In this document: positions 1-8,966 of the stretch, piece by piece
Numbering within the stretch: position 1 is the stretch's first letter
How the letters are laid out: each line of letters starts with the position of its first letter
DNA from: Methylobacterium sp. WSM2598
GTDB lineage: Bacteria; Pseudomonadota; Alphaproteobacteria; Rhizobiales; Beijerinckiaceae
Reading direction: 5' to 3'
Assembly (NCBI RefSeq): GCF_000379105.1
Contig: NZ_KB900609.1
Location: 188,181-252,180, forward strand
Length of the DNA stretch: 64,000 nt
Notes under the pieces: model-generated
What the model was told of the DNA's origin: nothing
Database searches by the model: none
What the model saw: only the letters and a program-made list of their open reading frames with translations
Position numbers and translations under genes: made by a program

Positions 1-330
1 CCCCTCGGCGCCGGGCCCGACCTCCCCGGCCCGCACCGCCGCGGCCATGGCGGCGTGGATGTGGCCGGCCAGGAACTCGGTCGTCGTGTTGCGGCCCGCG
101 AAGGCGGGCAGGTCGTCGAGGTTGCGGTAGTTGAGCGGCGCCAGGATCCGCCGCAGGGCCTCGCCCGCCCGGCCGATATCGACCACGACCCCGTCCGGGC
201 TCAGGGCCTCGCGGAAGAAGGCCACGTCGACCACGAAGGTCGCCCCGTGCAGCGCCTGGGCGGGCCCGAACAGCTCGCCCAGGAAGCTGTGGGCGATCAT
301 CACGTGGTCGCGGACTTCGACGGCGTACAT
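1..330 (-). CDS. 6-pyruvoyl-tetrahydropterin synthase / QueD-like protein (3' end beyond window)
   Basis: Reading leftward from the ATG at 328-330, 110 codons are visible before the window edge. The protein opens MYAVEVRDHVMIAHSF and has LHGATFVVDV, VVDIGRAGEALRRIL and NYRNLDDLPAF followed by NTTTEFLA, the order of blocks in PTPS/QueD enzymes, which act on dihydroneopterin triphosphate. Family members normally carry an HGH zinc motif; here it reads HGA, so one metal-binding histidine appears to be lost and classical activity is uncertain. The ATG overlaps the stop of the upstream dehydrogenase (TGATG), so the two genes are translationally coupled. The family call is good; the substrate is unknown. 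Confidence 0.75.
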   Translation of the reverse strand, partial: MYAVEVRDHVMIAHSFLGELFGPAQALHGATFVVDVAFFREALSPDGVVVDIGRAGEALRRILAPLNYRNLDDLPAFAGRNTTTEFLAGHIHAAMAAAVRAGEVGPGAEG

Positions 331-1346
331 CAGGCGATCTCGGCGGGTTGGTAGCGGATGGCGGTGCAGACGCCCGGGGCGTCGCGGGCGAGCAGCCGGG
401 GCAGGGCGGCCGGCAGGGCCTCGAAGGCGACCTCCTCGGTGATCAGCGCGTCGAGGCGCGGGTCGCGCAGGAGGTCGAGGGCTTTCAGCAGGCGGCGGCG
501 GCGGTCCCAGCGCGGGCGGCGGGCGGCCGGCACCTGCCCGACCTGGCTCGACACCAGCCGCAGGCGGCGCGGGTGGAAGGCCGCGCCGAGGGGGACCGCG
601 ACCTCGCCGTCGCCGTACCAGCTGAGTTCGGTCACGCAGGCCTCCTCGCCCGCGAGGTCGAGGGCGAGGGCGAGGCCCTCCGCCGCGGCGCTGGCGTGGA
701 TCACCACGTCGGCCTCGCCCGGCGCCTCGGCCGGGAGGCGGAAGGGGAGGCCGAGATGCCGCGCGAGGCCGGCGCGCGCCGGGTCGCGGTCGATCAGCGT
801 GACCTCGGCCCCCGGCAGCCCCGCCGCCAGATGGGCCGCGAGCAGCCCCACCAGCCCGCCGCCCACCACCGCGACGCGGTCGCCCGGCCCCGCCCCCGAA
901 TCCCACAGACCGTTCAGCGCCGTCTCCATGTTGGCGGCCAGCAGCGCGCGCCGGGGCGGCAGGTCCGGCGGCAGCGGCACCAGGGATTCGGGGCGGCTCG
1001 CGAAGGCCTCCTGGTGAGGCTGCAGCGCGAACACCACAGGGCCGTCCGGCATGACCCGCCCGACCGCGCAGTAGCCGTACTTGACCGGAAACGGGAAATC
1101 GCCCTCTTGGGCGGGGGCGCGCATCCGCGCGCGGACGCGCTCCGGCACCCGCCCCTCGTAGACGAGGCGCTCGGTGCCGCGGCTGAGCGCCGTCCACACC
1201 GTGCGAACCCGGACCTCGCCGGGGCTGAGAGGGGGCAATGTCTGGCGTCGCAGCTCCGCCCGACCGGGCGCGGTGTACCACAGCGCCCGCGCCGAGACCG
1301 GTCCGATCCCCTCGTCGCCTGCGCCGGATTGCGACCGATGCGGCAC
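330..1346 (-). CDS. MDR-family dehydrogenase (zinc-binding alcohol dehydrogenase-like)
   Basis: About 338 aa. The N-terminal half has the GroES-like fold signature (LSPGEVRVRTVWTALSRGTE, then VKYGYCAVGRV). The Rossmann motif VVGGGLVGLLAAHLAAG and the acidic IDRD after it indicate NAD(H) use. The canonical GHE zinc motif of alcohol dehydrogenases is not visible, so zinc binding is doubtful. The only usable in-frame initiator is a GTG at 1344-1346, which overlaps the divergent opgH start by 9 bp; homologs seem to begin nearer ARALWYTAPGR, so the start is uncertain. It is coupled to the pterin-synthase-like gene by a 1-bp overlap, suggesting a shared but unidentified pathway. Confidence 0.75.
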   Translation of the reverse strand: MPHRSQSGAGDEGIGPVSARALWYTAPGRAELRRQTLPPLSPGEVRVRTVWTALSRGTERLVYEGRVPERVRARMRAPAQEGDFPFPVKYGYCAVGRVMPDGPVVFALQPHQEAFASRPESLVPLPPDLPPRRALLAANMETALNGLWDSGAGPGDRVAVVGGGLVGLLAAHLAAGLPGAEVTLIDRDPARAGLARHLGLPFRLPAEAPGEADVVIHASAAAEGLALALDLAGEEACVTELSWYGDGEVAVPLGAAFHPRRLRLVSSQVGQVPAARRPRWDRRRRLLKALDLLRDPRLDALITEEVAFEALPAALPRLLARDAPGVCTAIRYQPAEIA

Positions 1347-3155
1347 CCTGACTCCCCGGTCCTGGCCGAGGGTCCCCCCGGCGGCTCCGCTCCTCTCACG
1401 ACGCTGGCGGGGCCGCAAGCCTCCGGCACCCTGCGCCGGCGGCGCCTTCTCCTCCTCGCGGCCGCGCTCGTCACCTGCGCGGGCTTCGCTGCCGGCCTCG
1501 TCGCGGTGCTCGGGGCGGGGGGCCTCGACGCCCTCGACCTCGCCCTCCTGGCCCTGTGCCTCGTGGCGCTGCCCTGGACGGTGCTGGGCTTCTGGCACGC
1601 GCTGATCGGGCTCTGGCTGCTGCGCGCCGGGCCGGCCGGGCTCGCGGCGGCGGCCCCCTTCGCGGCCGCGGGCGAGCGGCCCGAGCCGCCGCGGCTGCGC
1701 ACCGCGGTGGTGATGACCCTGCGCAACGAGGAGCCCGAGCGCGCCCTCGCGCGCCTGCGCGTCGTGCAGGAGAGCCTCGCGCGCACCGGCCACGGGGCCT
1801 GGTTCGGCTTCCACGTGCTCAGCGACACCGACGATCCCGCGATCGCGGCGCGCGAGGAAGCCTGCCTCGCCGCGTGGCGCGCCGCGCTGCCGCCCGCGGA
1901 GGCGGCGCGGCTGCACTACCGGCGCCGGGCCGAGAATGCCGGCTTCAAGGCCGGCAACCTGCAGGACTTCTGCGCCCGGGCCGAGGAGGAGCTGATGCTG
2001 CCCCTCGACGCCGACAGCCTGATGACCGGCGAGGCCATCCTGCTTCTCGTGCGCATCGTGCAGGCGCATCCGCGGATCGGGATCCTGCAGGGCCTCGTGG
2101 TCGGGGCGCCCGCCGAGAGCCCCTTCACGCGCCTGTTCCAGTTCGGCATGCGCCACGGCATGCGGCCCTACAGCCTCGCCATGGCGTGGTGGAGCGGGGA
2201 GTGCGGGCCGTTCTGGGGCCACAACGCCCTCCTGCGCATCGCCCCCTTCGCGGCCGCCTGCCGGCTGCCGGTCCTCCGCCCGGGCCGGTTCGGCGGGCCG
2301 ATCCTGTCGCACGACCAGGTCGAGGCCGTGCTGATGCGGCGGGCGGGCTACGAGGTGCGGCTGCTGCCCCTGGAGACCGGCAGCTTCGAGGAGAATCCGC
2401 CCACCCTCCTCGACCACCTCGCCCGCGACGCGCGCTGGTGCCAGGGCAACCTGCAATACGTGCGCCTGCTGCGGCTGCCCGGCCTGCTCGCGGTGAGCCG
2501 CGTCCAGCTGCTCTGGGCGATCCTGATGTTCTGCGGCGCCCCGGCGACGCTGCTGGTCCTGCTCCTGCTGCCCTGGCGGCTCCTCGACCTGCCGCGGGAG
2601 ACGCCGGCCGGGCTCGCGGCGGCCCTGTACCTCGCCTGGCTCGCCCTCTCGGTCGCGCCCAAGGCGGCGGGCTACGCGGAGGTCCTGGCGCGGCGCGACA
2701 CCGCCCGGCACGGCGGCCTCCTGCCCTTCCTGGCCGGCATCCTGGCGGAGACGCTGTTCTCCTTCCTGCTCTACGGGATCGCAATGCTGCGGCTCAGCGT
2801 CGTGGTGGTCCGGCTGCTGCTCGGGCGCCGGCCGGTCTGGGGGCGGCAGCGCCGCGACGCGGCCGGGGTGACGCTCGGCGCCGCCATCCGCGGCCTCGCC
2901 GACGTGGTGCTGATCGGTGCCGGCCTCGGCCTCGCCGTCGGCCTCGTCGCGCCCGGCCTGCTGCCCTGGCTCGCGCCGCTCCTGCTCGGGCCCCTGCTCG
3001 CCGTGCCGCTCGCGGTGCTGACCGCCTCGCCGCGCCTCGGCGCCCGGATGCGCCGCCTGCGCCTCTGCGCGACGCCGGAGGAGATCGCGCCGCCGGAGGA
3101 GATCCGGGCGATGCGGGCTGGCTCGGATCCTGCTCCCGTCGGCCGCCCGGCCTGA
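1338..3155 (+). CDS. opgH: Glucans biosynthesis glucosyltransferase H (OpgH/MdoH)
   Basis: 605 aa inner-membrane family 2 glycosyltransferase that polymerises glucose from UDP-glucose into osmoregulated periplasmic glucan. Two N-terminal membrane segments precede the catalytic domain (TAVVMTLRNEEPERALARL), with a DAD motif at about residues 224-226, the acceptor/base region ILSHDQVEAVLMRRAGYEV and the RWCQGNLQY motif of processive enzymes. Several C-terminal membrane segments follow. It is shorter than the roughly 850 aa enterobacterial enzyme, as is common in alphaproteobacteria. No opgG partner is in the window. The start at ATG 1338 lacks a strong ribosome binding site; a GTG or ATG downstream is possible. 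Confidence 0.88.
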   Translation: MRHPDSPVLAEGPPGGSAPLTTLAGPQASGTLRRRRLLLLAAALVTCAGFAAGLVAVLGAGGLDALDLALLALCLVALPWTVLGFWHALIGLWLLRAGPAGLAAAAPFAAAGERPEPPRLRTAVVMTLRNEEPERALARLRVVQESLARTGHGAWFGFHVLSDTDDPAIAAREEACLAAWRAALPPAEAARLHYRRRAENAGFKAGNLQDFCARAEEELMLPLDADSLMTGEAILLLVRIVQAHPRIGILQGLVVGAPAESPFTRLFQFGMRHGMRPYSLAMAWWSGECGPFWGHNALLRIAPFAAACRLPVLRPGRFGGPILSHDQVEAVLMRRAGYEVRLLPLETGSFEENPPTLLDHLARDARWCQGNLQYVRLLRLPGLLAVSRVQLLWAILMFCGAPATLLVLLLLPWRLLDLPRETPAGLAAALYLAWLALSVAPKAAGYAEVLARRDTARHGGLLPFLAGILAETLFSFLLYGIAMLRLSVVVVRLLLGRRPVWGRQRRDAAGVTLGAAIRGLADVVLIGAGLGLAVGLVAPGLLPWLAPLLLGPLLAVPLAVLTASPRLGARMRRLRLCATPEEIAPPEEIRAMRAGSDPAPVGRPA

Positions 3156-3194
3156 GGCGGCGCACCATCATCCCCATCCCGAGGAGACTCAACC

Positions 3195-3608
3195 GTGCAG
3201 GAACTCAAGATCAAGGCGGGGCCCTACGACCTCGTCGGCCGGCTCGAACTGGAGAAGGCGCCCAACACCTGCGCGGCCTTCGTCAAGGCGCTGCCCTTCG
3301 TGAGCGAGATCGTGCATGTCCGCTGGAGCGGCGAGGGCGTGTGGATGCCGCTCGGCGACCTCGATTTCGGCGTCGGCTACGAGAACCACACCAGCTACCC
3401 GGCCCCGGGCCAGATGATCCTGTATCCGGGCGGGATCAGCGAGACCGAGATCCTGCTGGCCTATGGCGGCGTGCACTTCGCCAGCAAGGTCGGCCAGCTC
3501 GCCGGCAACCACTTCCTCACCGTCACGACCGGCCTCGAGCACGTCTACGATCTCGGCCGGATGACGCTCTACAAGGGCGCGCAGCCGATCCGGTTCGACC
3601 CGGCCTGA
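3195..3608 (+). CDS. DUF3830 family protein (cyclophilin-like fold)
   Basis: 137 aa, started from GTG at 3195, which follows GAGGAGAC at good spacing. The sequence resembles DUF3830 proteins: the opening LKIKAGPYDLVGRLELEKAP, WSGEGVWMPLGDLDFGVGYENHTSYP and the PGQMILYPGGISETEILLAYGG block. The family is predicted to have a cyclophilin-like barrel and often sits near amidohydrolases or transporters. No catalytic role is established. It lies 39 bp after opgH and may be co-transcribed with it, though a functional link is not evident. Confidence 0.8.
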   Translation: MQELKIKAGPYDLVGRLELEKAPNTCAAFVKALPFVSEIVHVRWSGEGVWMPLGDLDFGVGYENHTSYPAPGQMILYPGGISETEILLAYGGVHFASKVGQLAGNHFLTVTTGLEHVYDLGRMTLYKGAQPIRFDPA

Positions 3609-3680
3609 CGGGGCGGCGCGCAGGCCGCGATGGTCGTCGCGGTGGGGCCCGAGGGGTTGACCGGCCCGTCGCGCCGCCCG

Positions 3681-5081
3681 CTACCCCACTCCCACCGGCC
3701 GCTTGATCGCCGCGGGCGTGCGCAGGGTGACGAGTTCCTCGCCCGCGGTCGGGTGGACCGCGATCGTGCGGTCGAAATCCGCCTTGGTCGCGCCCATCGT
3801 CACGGCGATCGCCGCCGCCTGGATGATCTCGCCCGCGTCGTGGCCGAGCACGTGCACCCCGACCACCCGGTCGCCGTCCCGCGCCACCACCAGCTTCATC
3901 AGGACGCGCTCCTCGCGCCCCGACAGCGTCGCCTTCATCGGCCGGAACCGCGCCTCGTAGACGTCGACCTCGCCGTAGAGGCCGCGCGCCACGTCCTCGT
4001 TGTGGCCGATCACCCCGATCTCGGGCGTGGAGAAGACGGCGGTCGGGATCAGGCCGTGGTCCACCGCCCAGGGCTTGCCGCCGAACACCGTGTCGGCGAA
4101 GGCGTGGCCCTCCCGGATCGCGATCGGCGTCAGGGCGGCCCGGTTCGTCACGTCGCCGACCGCGTAGATCGACGGCACCCCGGTCTGCGAGAAGCGGTCG
4201 ACCGGGATCGCGCCCGCCCGGTCGAGGCCGATCCCGACCGTCTCCAGGCCGAGACCCTGCACGTTCGGGCGGCGGCCCGTCGCCACCAGCACCTGATCGA
4301 CCACCAGGCTCGACCCGTCGTCGAGCGAGGCCCGGATCCCGTCGGGCTCCCGGTCCAGCCGCCCGATGGTGCGGTTGAGCCGCAGGTCCATCCGCCGCGC
4401 ATAGGCCTCGCCGAGGGCCTGCCGGATCTCGTCGTCGAAGCCGCGCAGCAGCTTGTCGCCCCGATGGAGCAGGGTGGTGCGGCTGCCGAGCCCCGCGAAG
4501 ACGCCCGCGAATTCCACCGCGATGTAGCCGCCGCCGACCACCAGGATGCGGCGCGGCTGCTCCTCCAACTCGAAGATCTCGTTCGAGGTGATGCCGAGCT
4601 CCGCCCCCGGGATCGGCGGCTCCTTCACCGGGTGGGCGCCGACCGCCACCAGGATGATCCGGGCGCGCACGCTGCGGCCGGACCGCAGCAGCCGCACCGC
4701 GTGCGGGCCCTCGATCACCGCCCGCTCGGCCACGACCTCGACGCCCGCCCGCATCAGGTTCGTGGCGTAGATGCCCTCGAGCCGCGTCACCTCGGCGTCC
4801 CGGTGGCGCTTGAGCGTCGCCCAGTCGAAGCGCGGCGCCTCGACGGTCCAGCCGAAGCCGGCCGCGTCCTCGAACTCGTCCGCGAAGCGGCTCGCGTAGA
4901 CCATCAGCTTTTTCGGCACGCAGCCGCGGATGACGCAGGTGCCGCCGACACGGTACTCCTCGGCGAGCATCACCCGGGCCCCGTAGCCCGCCGCGATCCG
5001 CGCCGCGCGCACCCCGCCGGAGCCGCCCCCGATCACGAAGAGGTCGACGTCGAAGCCCTCACCGCCGGTCCCGCTGCTCAT
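3681..5081 (-). CDS. gor: Glutathione-disulfide reductase
   Basis: 466 aa FAD flavoprotein that reduces GSSG with NADPH in the cytosol. The FAD motif GGGSGGVRAARIAA is at residues 18-31. The redox-active disulfide GGTCVIRGCVPKK places the cysteines at 49 and 54. The NAD(P) motif is VVGGGYIAVEFAG, and the C-terminal dimer motif HPTAGEE supplies the catalytic His near residue 443. Length is typical of bacterial Gor. It is convergent with DUF3830. Lipoamide and mercuric reductases are related, but the disulfide context and absence of extra domains favour Gor. Confidence 0.92.
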   Translation of the reverse strand: MSSGTGGEGFDVDLFVIGGGSGGVRAARIAAGYGARVMLAEEYRVGGTCVIRGCVPKKLMVYASRFADEFEDAAGFGWTVEAPRFDWATLKRHRDAEVTRLEGIYATNLMRAGVEVVAERAVIEGPHAVRLLRSGRSVRARIILVAVGAHPVKEPPIPGAELGITSNEIFELEEQPRRILVVGGGYIAVEFAGVFAGLGSRTTLLHRGDKLLRGFDDEIRQALGEAYARRMDLRLNRTIGRLDREPDGIRASLDDGSSLVVDQVLVATGRRPNVQGLGLETVGIGLDRAGAIPVDRFSQTGVPSIYAVGDVTNRAALTPIAIREGHAFADTVFGGKPWAVDHGLIPTAVFSTPEIGVIGHNEDVARGLYGEVDVYEARFRPMKATLSGREERVLMKLVVARDGDRVVGVHVLGHDAGEIIQAAAIAVTMGATKADFDRTIAVHPTAGEELVTLRTPAAIKRPVGVG

Positions 5082-5143
5082 CGCCGATCTCCCTGACGCC
5101 GGCCCGGCCCTGCCGGGACCCGAGCGGCATATAAGCAGAGCCG

Positions 5144-5166
5144 CCCGGCCGCGGGGAGCGGCCGGG
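5144..5166 (-). terminator. Stem-loop after the O-antigen-ligase-like gene
   Basis: CCCGGCCGC and GCGGCCGGG form a perfect 9-bp stem with a 5-nt loop, 6 bp past the stop codon of the minus-strand gene at 5172. No T-tract follows, which is usual for this high-GC genome. It lies between two minus-strand genes (5172-6404 and gor), so it probably separates their transcripts. Confidence 0.45.
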
Positions 5167-5171
5167 TGCCG

Positions 5172-6404
5172 TCAGACCCGCGGCGCGGCGCTGAGCGCGC
5201 GCAGCCACGCCGCGAGGGCGCCGAGCCCGGCGATCCACCAGCCCTGCCACGCCCCGTGGCCGACGAAGGCGATCGAGGCCGCCCCCGCGAGCGCCGCGAG
5301 CGCCGCCACGCGGGCCCGGTCCGGCCAGGCCGCGAGGGCGCGCAGGGTCAGGAGCAGCGCCGCGGCGGCGAGCGCCGCGCCGACGAGGCCGAGCTCGGCC
5401 CAGACCTGCAGGAAGCTGTTGTGCGGGTGGCCGGCCGTCAGCATCGGCCGCATCTCGGGATCGAGGCGCTCCGCCACGGGGAGCCGGTCGAACCGCGCGC
5501 TCGTGCCGAAGCCGGCCCCGCGCCAGGGATCCTGCGCCACCGCCGCCCCGAAGCTCTGGGCAATCACCACGCGCTCGCGCGTGTTGCTCGCCGCCATGCG
5601 CTCGTGGAGCTTGGGCGGGAACAGGGCCGCGAGGATGTCCCCTTCGAGCGGGGCCAGGGCGACCGCGCCCGCGAGCCCCGCCCCGGCGAGGGCCAGCACC
5701 GCGCGACGCGGCAGGAGCCGCGCGGCCGCGTAGGCCCCGGCCGCCGCGAGCGCCGCGAGGGCGGAGGCGCCGCTCGCCGAGTACCACGCGGCGAGCGCCG
5801 CGGCGGCCGGGGCCGCGAGCGCCAGGAGCGGGCGCCCGGCCCGGGCGGTGAGCGCGGCCACCGGCACCGCGAGCAGCACGGCGAGTTCGAGCGGCCGGTT
5901 GTAGACGTAGTCGAAGGCCCGCTCGTGCAGGAGCCGCCGCAGGGCCACGTTGCTGACGAGGTCCGCCTCGACGGCGAGGCAGGTGGCGAGGAGCACGAGG
6001 GCGGCCGGCCGGGCGAGCGGCGCGAGGTGGGGCGGCGCCAGGGTCGCGACCAGGTAGGCGGCGAGCAGGGTCGGGCCGAACTCCCCCGCCATGCGCAGCG
6101 AGGTCGCCGGCACCGGGCTCCAGGCGAGGCTGAGGGCGGACCAGGCCAGGAAGGCGAGGGCGACCCGCCCGAGCGGCGTCGCGAGGGGCGCGGCGAGCCG
6201 CGCCCCCACGGCGCGGCCGCCCTCCGCCAGCAGGGCCCCGGCCAGGAGCGCGAGCGCGGCCGCCCCCACGACCAGGGGGCTCGACCGGTTCGCGGCCGCC
6301 ATGGCGGGCGGCAGGGCGACGAGGAGCAGGGCTCCGGCGCCGGAGAGGCGCTGCGCGATGTCGGACCGGGCGGCGCCCCGGTTGCGCGTCAGGGCGGCGG
6401 TCAA
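5172..6404 (-). CDS. O-antigen ligase / polymerase (Wzy_C domain) family membrane protein
   Basis: 410 aa and extremely rich in Ala and Leu, with roughly ten or more membrane segments. The diagnostic part is the Wzy_C-like loop: SNTRERVVIAQSF, then DPWRGAGFGTS and GHPHNSFLQVWAELGLVG, where the HNSFLQ histidine region is typical of O-antigen ligases and exopolysaccharide polymerases. The likely role is joining or polymerising lipid-linked glycans at the periplasmic face. No other polysaccharide genes are adjacent, so the substrate is unknown. It ends 4 bp before the DUF2059 gene region on the same strand. Confidence 0.75.
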   Translation of the reverse strand: MTAALTRNRGAARSDIAQRLSGAGALLLVALPPAMAAANRSSPLVVGAAALALLAGALLAEGGRAVGARLAAPLATPLGRVALAFLAWSALSLAWSPVPATSLRMAGEFGPTLLAAYLVATLAPPHLAPLARPAALVLLATCLAVEADLVSNVALRRLLHERAFDYVYNRPLELAVLLAVPVAALTARAGRPLLALAAPAAAALAAWYSASGASALAALAAAGAYAAARLLPRRAVLALAGAGLAGAVALAPLEGDILAALFPPKLHERMAASNTRERVVIAQSFGAAVAQDPWRGAGFGTSARFDRLPVAERLDPEMRPMLTAGHPHNSFLQVWAELGLVGAALAAAALLLTLRALAAWPDRARVAALAALAGAASIAFVGHGAWQGWWIAGLGALAAWLRALSAAPRV

Positions 6405-6408
6405 GGGA

Positions 6409-6972
6409 TCACTGCATCTGATGGCCGCGCTTGCCCATCTCGGCGCGCACCCGGACCATCACGTATTCGGAGACTTCCTGCGTCCAGGCCTGCATCGCCT
6501 GCACCATGTCGTCGAGGACCTGGGGCTGGGTCTCGACGTAGCGCTTGCCCGCGGGCGAGCGGAAGAAGGCGGCGATGTCGCGCAGCTCCGCCTCGCTCAG
6601 CTTCTCGGCGTAGATGCGCGAGGCGGTGTCGATCATCCGCTGCTTCTGCAGCTCCATCTCGGGCTGCAGCTTGGCGAGGACGTCGTCGAGATCCTTGGTC
6701 AGTTCGGGCCGGGTGACCGCCGCCTGTTTGATCTGCTCGCTGAAGACCGGGACGATCGAGTCGAACGAGCGGGCGATGCCGGAACTCAGCATCACCTCCT
6801 TGGCGAGGGCGAAGTGGCTCGGCGAGATCGCCGGATTGGGCGCGGCGGGGGCCGGCGCGGCGGGGGCGGCCGGCGCCGCCTTCTGGGCTGCGGCGGGTGC
6901 GGTCGCCAGGGGCGCGGTCGCCAGGAGCGCGACGAGGAGGCCCGCCAGGGCGGGCGCGGGATGCAGGGGCAT
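6409..6972 (-). CDS. DUF2059 domain-containing secreted protein
   Basis: 187 aa. An N-terminal signal peptide (about residues 1-29, ending near APAAAQ) is followed by an Ala/Pro-rich linker. The helical domain reads FALAKEVMLSSGIARSFDSI to ELRDIAAFFRSPAGKRYVE, the hallmark of DUF2059 (LS..EL..I..F..SP.G). It is probably periplasmic, with unknown function. It lies 4 bp upstream of the O-antigen-ligase-like gene on the same strand, so co-transcription is likely. Confidence 0.82.
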   Translation of the reverse strand: MPLHPAPALAGLLVALLATAPLATAPAAAQKAAPAAPAAPAPAAPNPAISPSHFALAKEVMLSSGIARSFDSIVPVFSEQIKQAAVTRPELTKDLDDVLAKLQPEMELQKQRMIDTASRIYAEKLSEAELRDIAAFFRSPAGKRYVETQPQVLDDMVQAMQAWTQEVSEYVMVRVRAEMGKRGHQMQ

Positions 6973-7067
6973 GGGGAGGCTCCGATGTGAGGCGCGCCGG
7001 TTTCGGGGGCGATTGCGGCGCGGAGGAGGATCGGGGGCGGGCCGCGAGGTCGCGGGCCCGGGGGCGC

Positions 7068-7775
7068 TCAGAGGGTGCCGAGGGTCAGGAGGCGCACCTC
7101 GCCCGCCTCATCGGCGGCCAGGATGGCGCCGCTGCACAGGCCGAGGAACAGGCCGTGCTCGACCACGCCGGGGACGGCCGCGAGCGCGGCGGCCAGGGCC
7201 TCGGGATCCGGGATGCGGCCGAGATGCGCGTCGAGGATCAGGTGGGCGCCGTCGGTGACGAAGGGCGCGCCGTCCGCGGCCCGGCGCAGCGCGACCTCGC
7301 CCGCGCAGCCGGCGCGGCCGAGGGCGCCCTCCACGGCGCGCCGCGTGGCGGCGAGGCCGAAGGGGACCACCTCGACCGGCAGCGGGAAGCGCCCGAGCGT
7401 CTCGACCCGCTTGCCCGCATCCGCGATCACGACCATGCGCCGGCTCGCCGCCGCCACGATCTTCTCGCGCAGCAGCGCGCCGCCGCCGCCCTTGATGAGG
7501 CGGCGCGCCCCGTCGATCTCGTCGGCGCCGTCGATGGTCAGGTCGAGTTCGGGCGTCTCGTCGAGGGTGGTGAGGGGGATGCCCGCCGCCTGCGCGGCCC
7601 GCTGCGTGGCCTCCGAGGTCGGCACCCCGACGACCGAGAGCCCGGCCCGCACCCGCGCGCCCAGCAGCTCGACGAATTCGGCCGCGGTGGAGCCGGTGCC
7701 GAGGCCGAGGCGCATCCCGTCCGCGACGAGGTCGAGCGCCCTGGCGGCGGCCGCGCGCTTGAGGGCGGCGCTCAC
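7068..7775 (-). CDS. rpiA: Ribose-5-phosphate isomerase A
   Basis: 235 aa cytosolic enzyme interconverting ribose 5-phosphate and ribulose 5-phosphate in the pentose phosphate pathway. Family motifs are present in order: [31 protein letters not shown] (catalytic Asp/Glu region), [12 protein letters not shown], and [10 protein letters not shown] toward the C-terminus. Length is normal for RpiA. It lies 95 bp upstream of the DUF2059 gene on the same strand. Confidence 0.95.
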   Translation of the reverse strand: MSAALKRAAAARALDLVADGMRLGLGTGSTAAEFVELLGARVRAGLSVVGVPTSEATQRAAQAAGIPLTTLDETPELDLTIDGADEIDGARRLIKGGGGALLREKIVAAASRRMVVIADAGKRVETLGRFPLPVEVVPFGLAATRRAVEGALGRAGCAGEVALRRAADGAPFVTDGAHLILDAHLGRIPDPEALAAALAAVPGVVEHGLFLGLCSGAILAADEAGEVRLLTLGTL

Positions 7776-7917
7776 GCCGGGCCTCCGGCGGGACGGGGGG
7801 AGGGGCGTGCGGACGGCATCGGCGCGGCTCTCGGCTGGCTCACCCGGGCTGGCCGCCCGGGCGCGCTGGCCCTAGCACGCGGCGCTGCCGCCCGGGAAGA
7901 GTCCCGTCCGGCGCCGC

Positions 7918-8346
7918 TCAGGGCCGGGCGGGCTGCGCCGTCGCCACGTTGCCCCTCGGTGCCGCCTCGCCGCCCGCCGCCGCCTGGGGCGTGCAGACCA
8001 CGGCCTCGTCGAGGACGTAGCAGATGCTCATGGCGCCGGTGCGGTGGTTGACCCGGAACACGCCCGCCTCGCGCAGGTGCCGCGAGGCCACGAGCCCGTA
8101 CTCGGACGGGGCCTGCGGCCCCGCGCCCTCGCCCGGGCCGAAGCACAGGGTGGTGCCGATCGTGTTCTCCTGCAGGCCGTACTGGCAGGAGGTCACCTCG
8201 CCCGTGACCTTGTCGACCCGGTAGACGCGGTTGAGGTCGGCCTGCGGGGCCGGCACGAACTCGAAGGATCCGGCCGCCGCCGGGACCAAACCCGCCGCCA
8301 GGGCGAGCGCCGCGATGCCGACCCGAAACTGCGTCCTGCCGCCCAT
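7918..8346 (-). CDS. Hypothetical secreted protein
   Basis: 142 aa. The N-terminus (MGGRTQFRVGIAALALAAG to AAAGS) is a Sec-type signal peptide. The mature part has four cysteines (CQYG, LCFGPGEG, ICYVLDE, VVCTPQ) suited to two disulfides, and two similar blocks, YRVDKVTGEVTSCQYG and FRVNHRTGAMSICYV, suggesting an internal duplication with each half bearing a Cys. I do not recognise the family. Codon use matches its neighbours. Confidence 0.65.
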   Translation of the reverse strand: MGGRTQFRVGIAALALAAGLVPAAAGSFEFVPAPQADLNRVYRVDKVTGEVTSCQYGLQENTIGTTLCFGPGEGAGPQAPSEYGLVASRHLREAGVFRVNHRTGAMSICYVLDEAVVCTPQAAAGGEAAPRGNVATAQPARP

Positions 8347-8415
8347 GGCGCCGCTTCCTCCGCTCGGTCCCGAACCCGTCGCCGGCGCGCGACGCGACCG
8401 GCCCTCGCGCTTCTT

Positions 8416-8778
8416 CTACTGCCGGTTGGCTGGTGTGGACCTTGCGCCGCCGCGGTTGCTGAGCCCGATCACCGCGAGCTGCGCCGCCCCGATCCCCGCC
8501 AGGAGCAGGCGGTCGCGGGCGGGCAGGCGGTCGCCGAGCGCCGCGCTGCCCAGGTAGGCGAGGGCGCCGGCCGTGTCGAGGGCGAGGTGCCCGCGCATCG
8601 GGATCGCCCGCACGAGTCCGCCCTCGTAGCTCGTGCAGAGCGAGTAGGCGTAGTTCCAGCCCGAGACGGCCCGCATCAGGCGCCGGGCGGCGGGGCTGCG
8701 GCCCGGGCCCGCCGCGAGCAGCGTCACGAGGGCCGGGACCGTGTAGTCGATGGCGGCGTGCAGGCGGGTGCTGATCAT
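8416..8778 (-). CDS. Small membrane protein of unknown function
   Basis: 120 aa from the ATG at 8776-8778 (MISTRLHAAIDYTVPAL). Three or four hydrophobic segments are visible: residues about 8-25, 40-55, 65-85 and 90-110. The opening RLHAAIDY is seen in small SPW-like membrane proteins. No catalytic residues are apparent. An upstream in-frame ATG would add 12 residues but has no better ribosome binding site. Confidence 0.55.
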   Translation of the reverse strand: MISTRLHAAIDYTVPALVTLLAAGPGRSPAARRLMRAVSGWNYAYSLCTSYEGGLVRAIPMRGHLALDTAGALAYLGSAALGDRLPARDRLLLAGIGAAQLAVIGLSNRGGARSTPANRQ

Positions 8779-8966
8779 GGCGTCGTCTCCGGCTCCGCCG
8801 GACCATCCCCGCACGGCGGGGCGTGTTCCCGCCGCGGCCTGATGCCCAGGCGTGCGAAACGTGCTTTAAGCGCGCCGCGGGCCCGTCCGGCCGGACGGGG
8901 CCGCCCAATCAAGAAAGTGGCCCGGCCGGGCCGCGCGGGCCCGGCTGCGGCCCAGGAGAGGACGCC

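Noticed and set aside
348..1337. Upstream extension of the opgH frame giving a 935-aa ORF
   Set aside because: The extra 330 residues are Arg/Gly/Ala/His-rich antisense text over the MDR gene; the real start is at 1338 by homology.
3611..3679. 10-bp inverted repeat GGGCGGCGCG/CGCGCCGCCC between convergent genes
   Set aside because: The 49-nt loop is long and such GC words recur by chance here; too weak for a terminator call.
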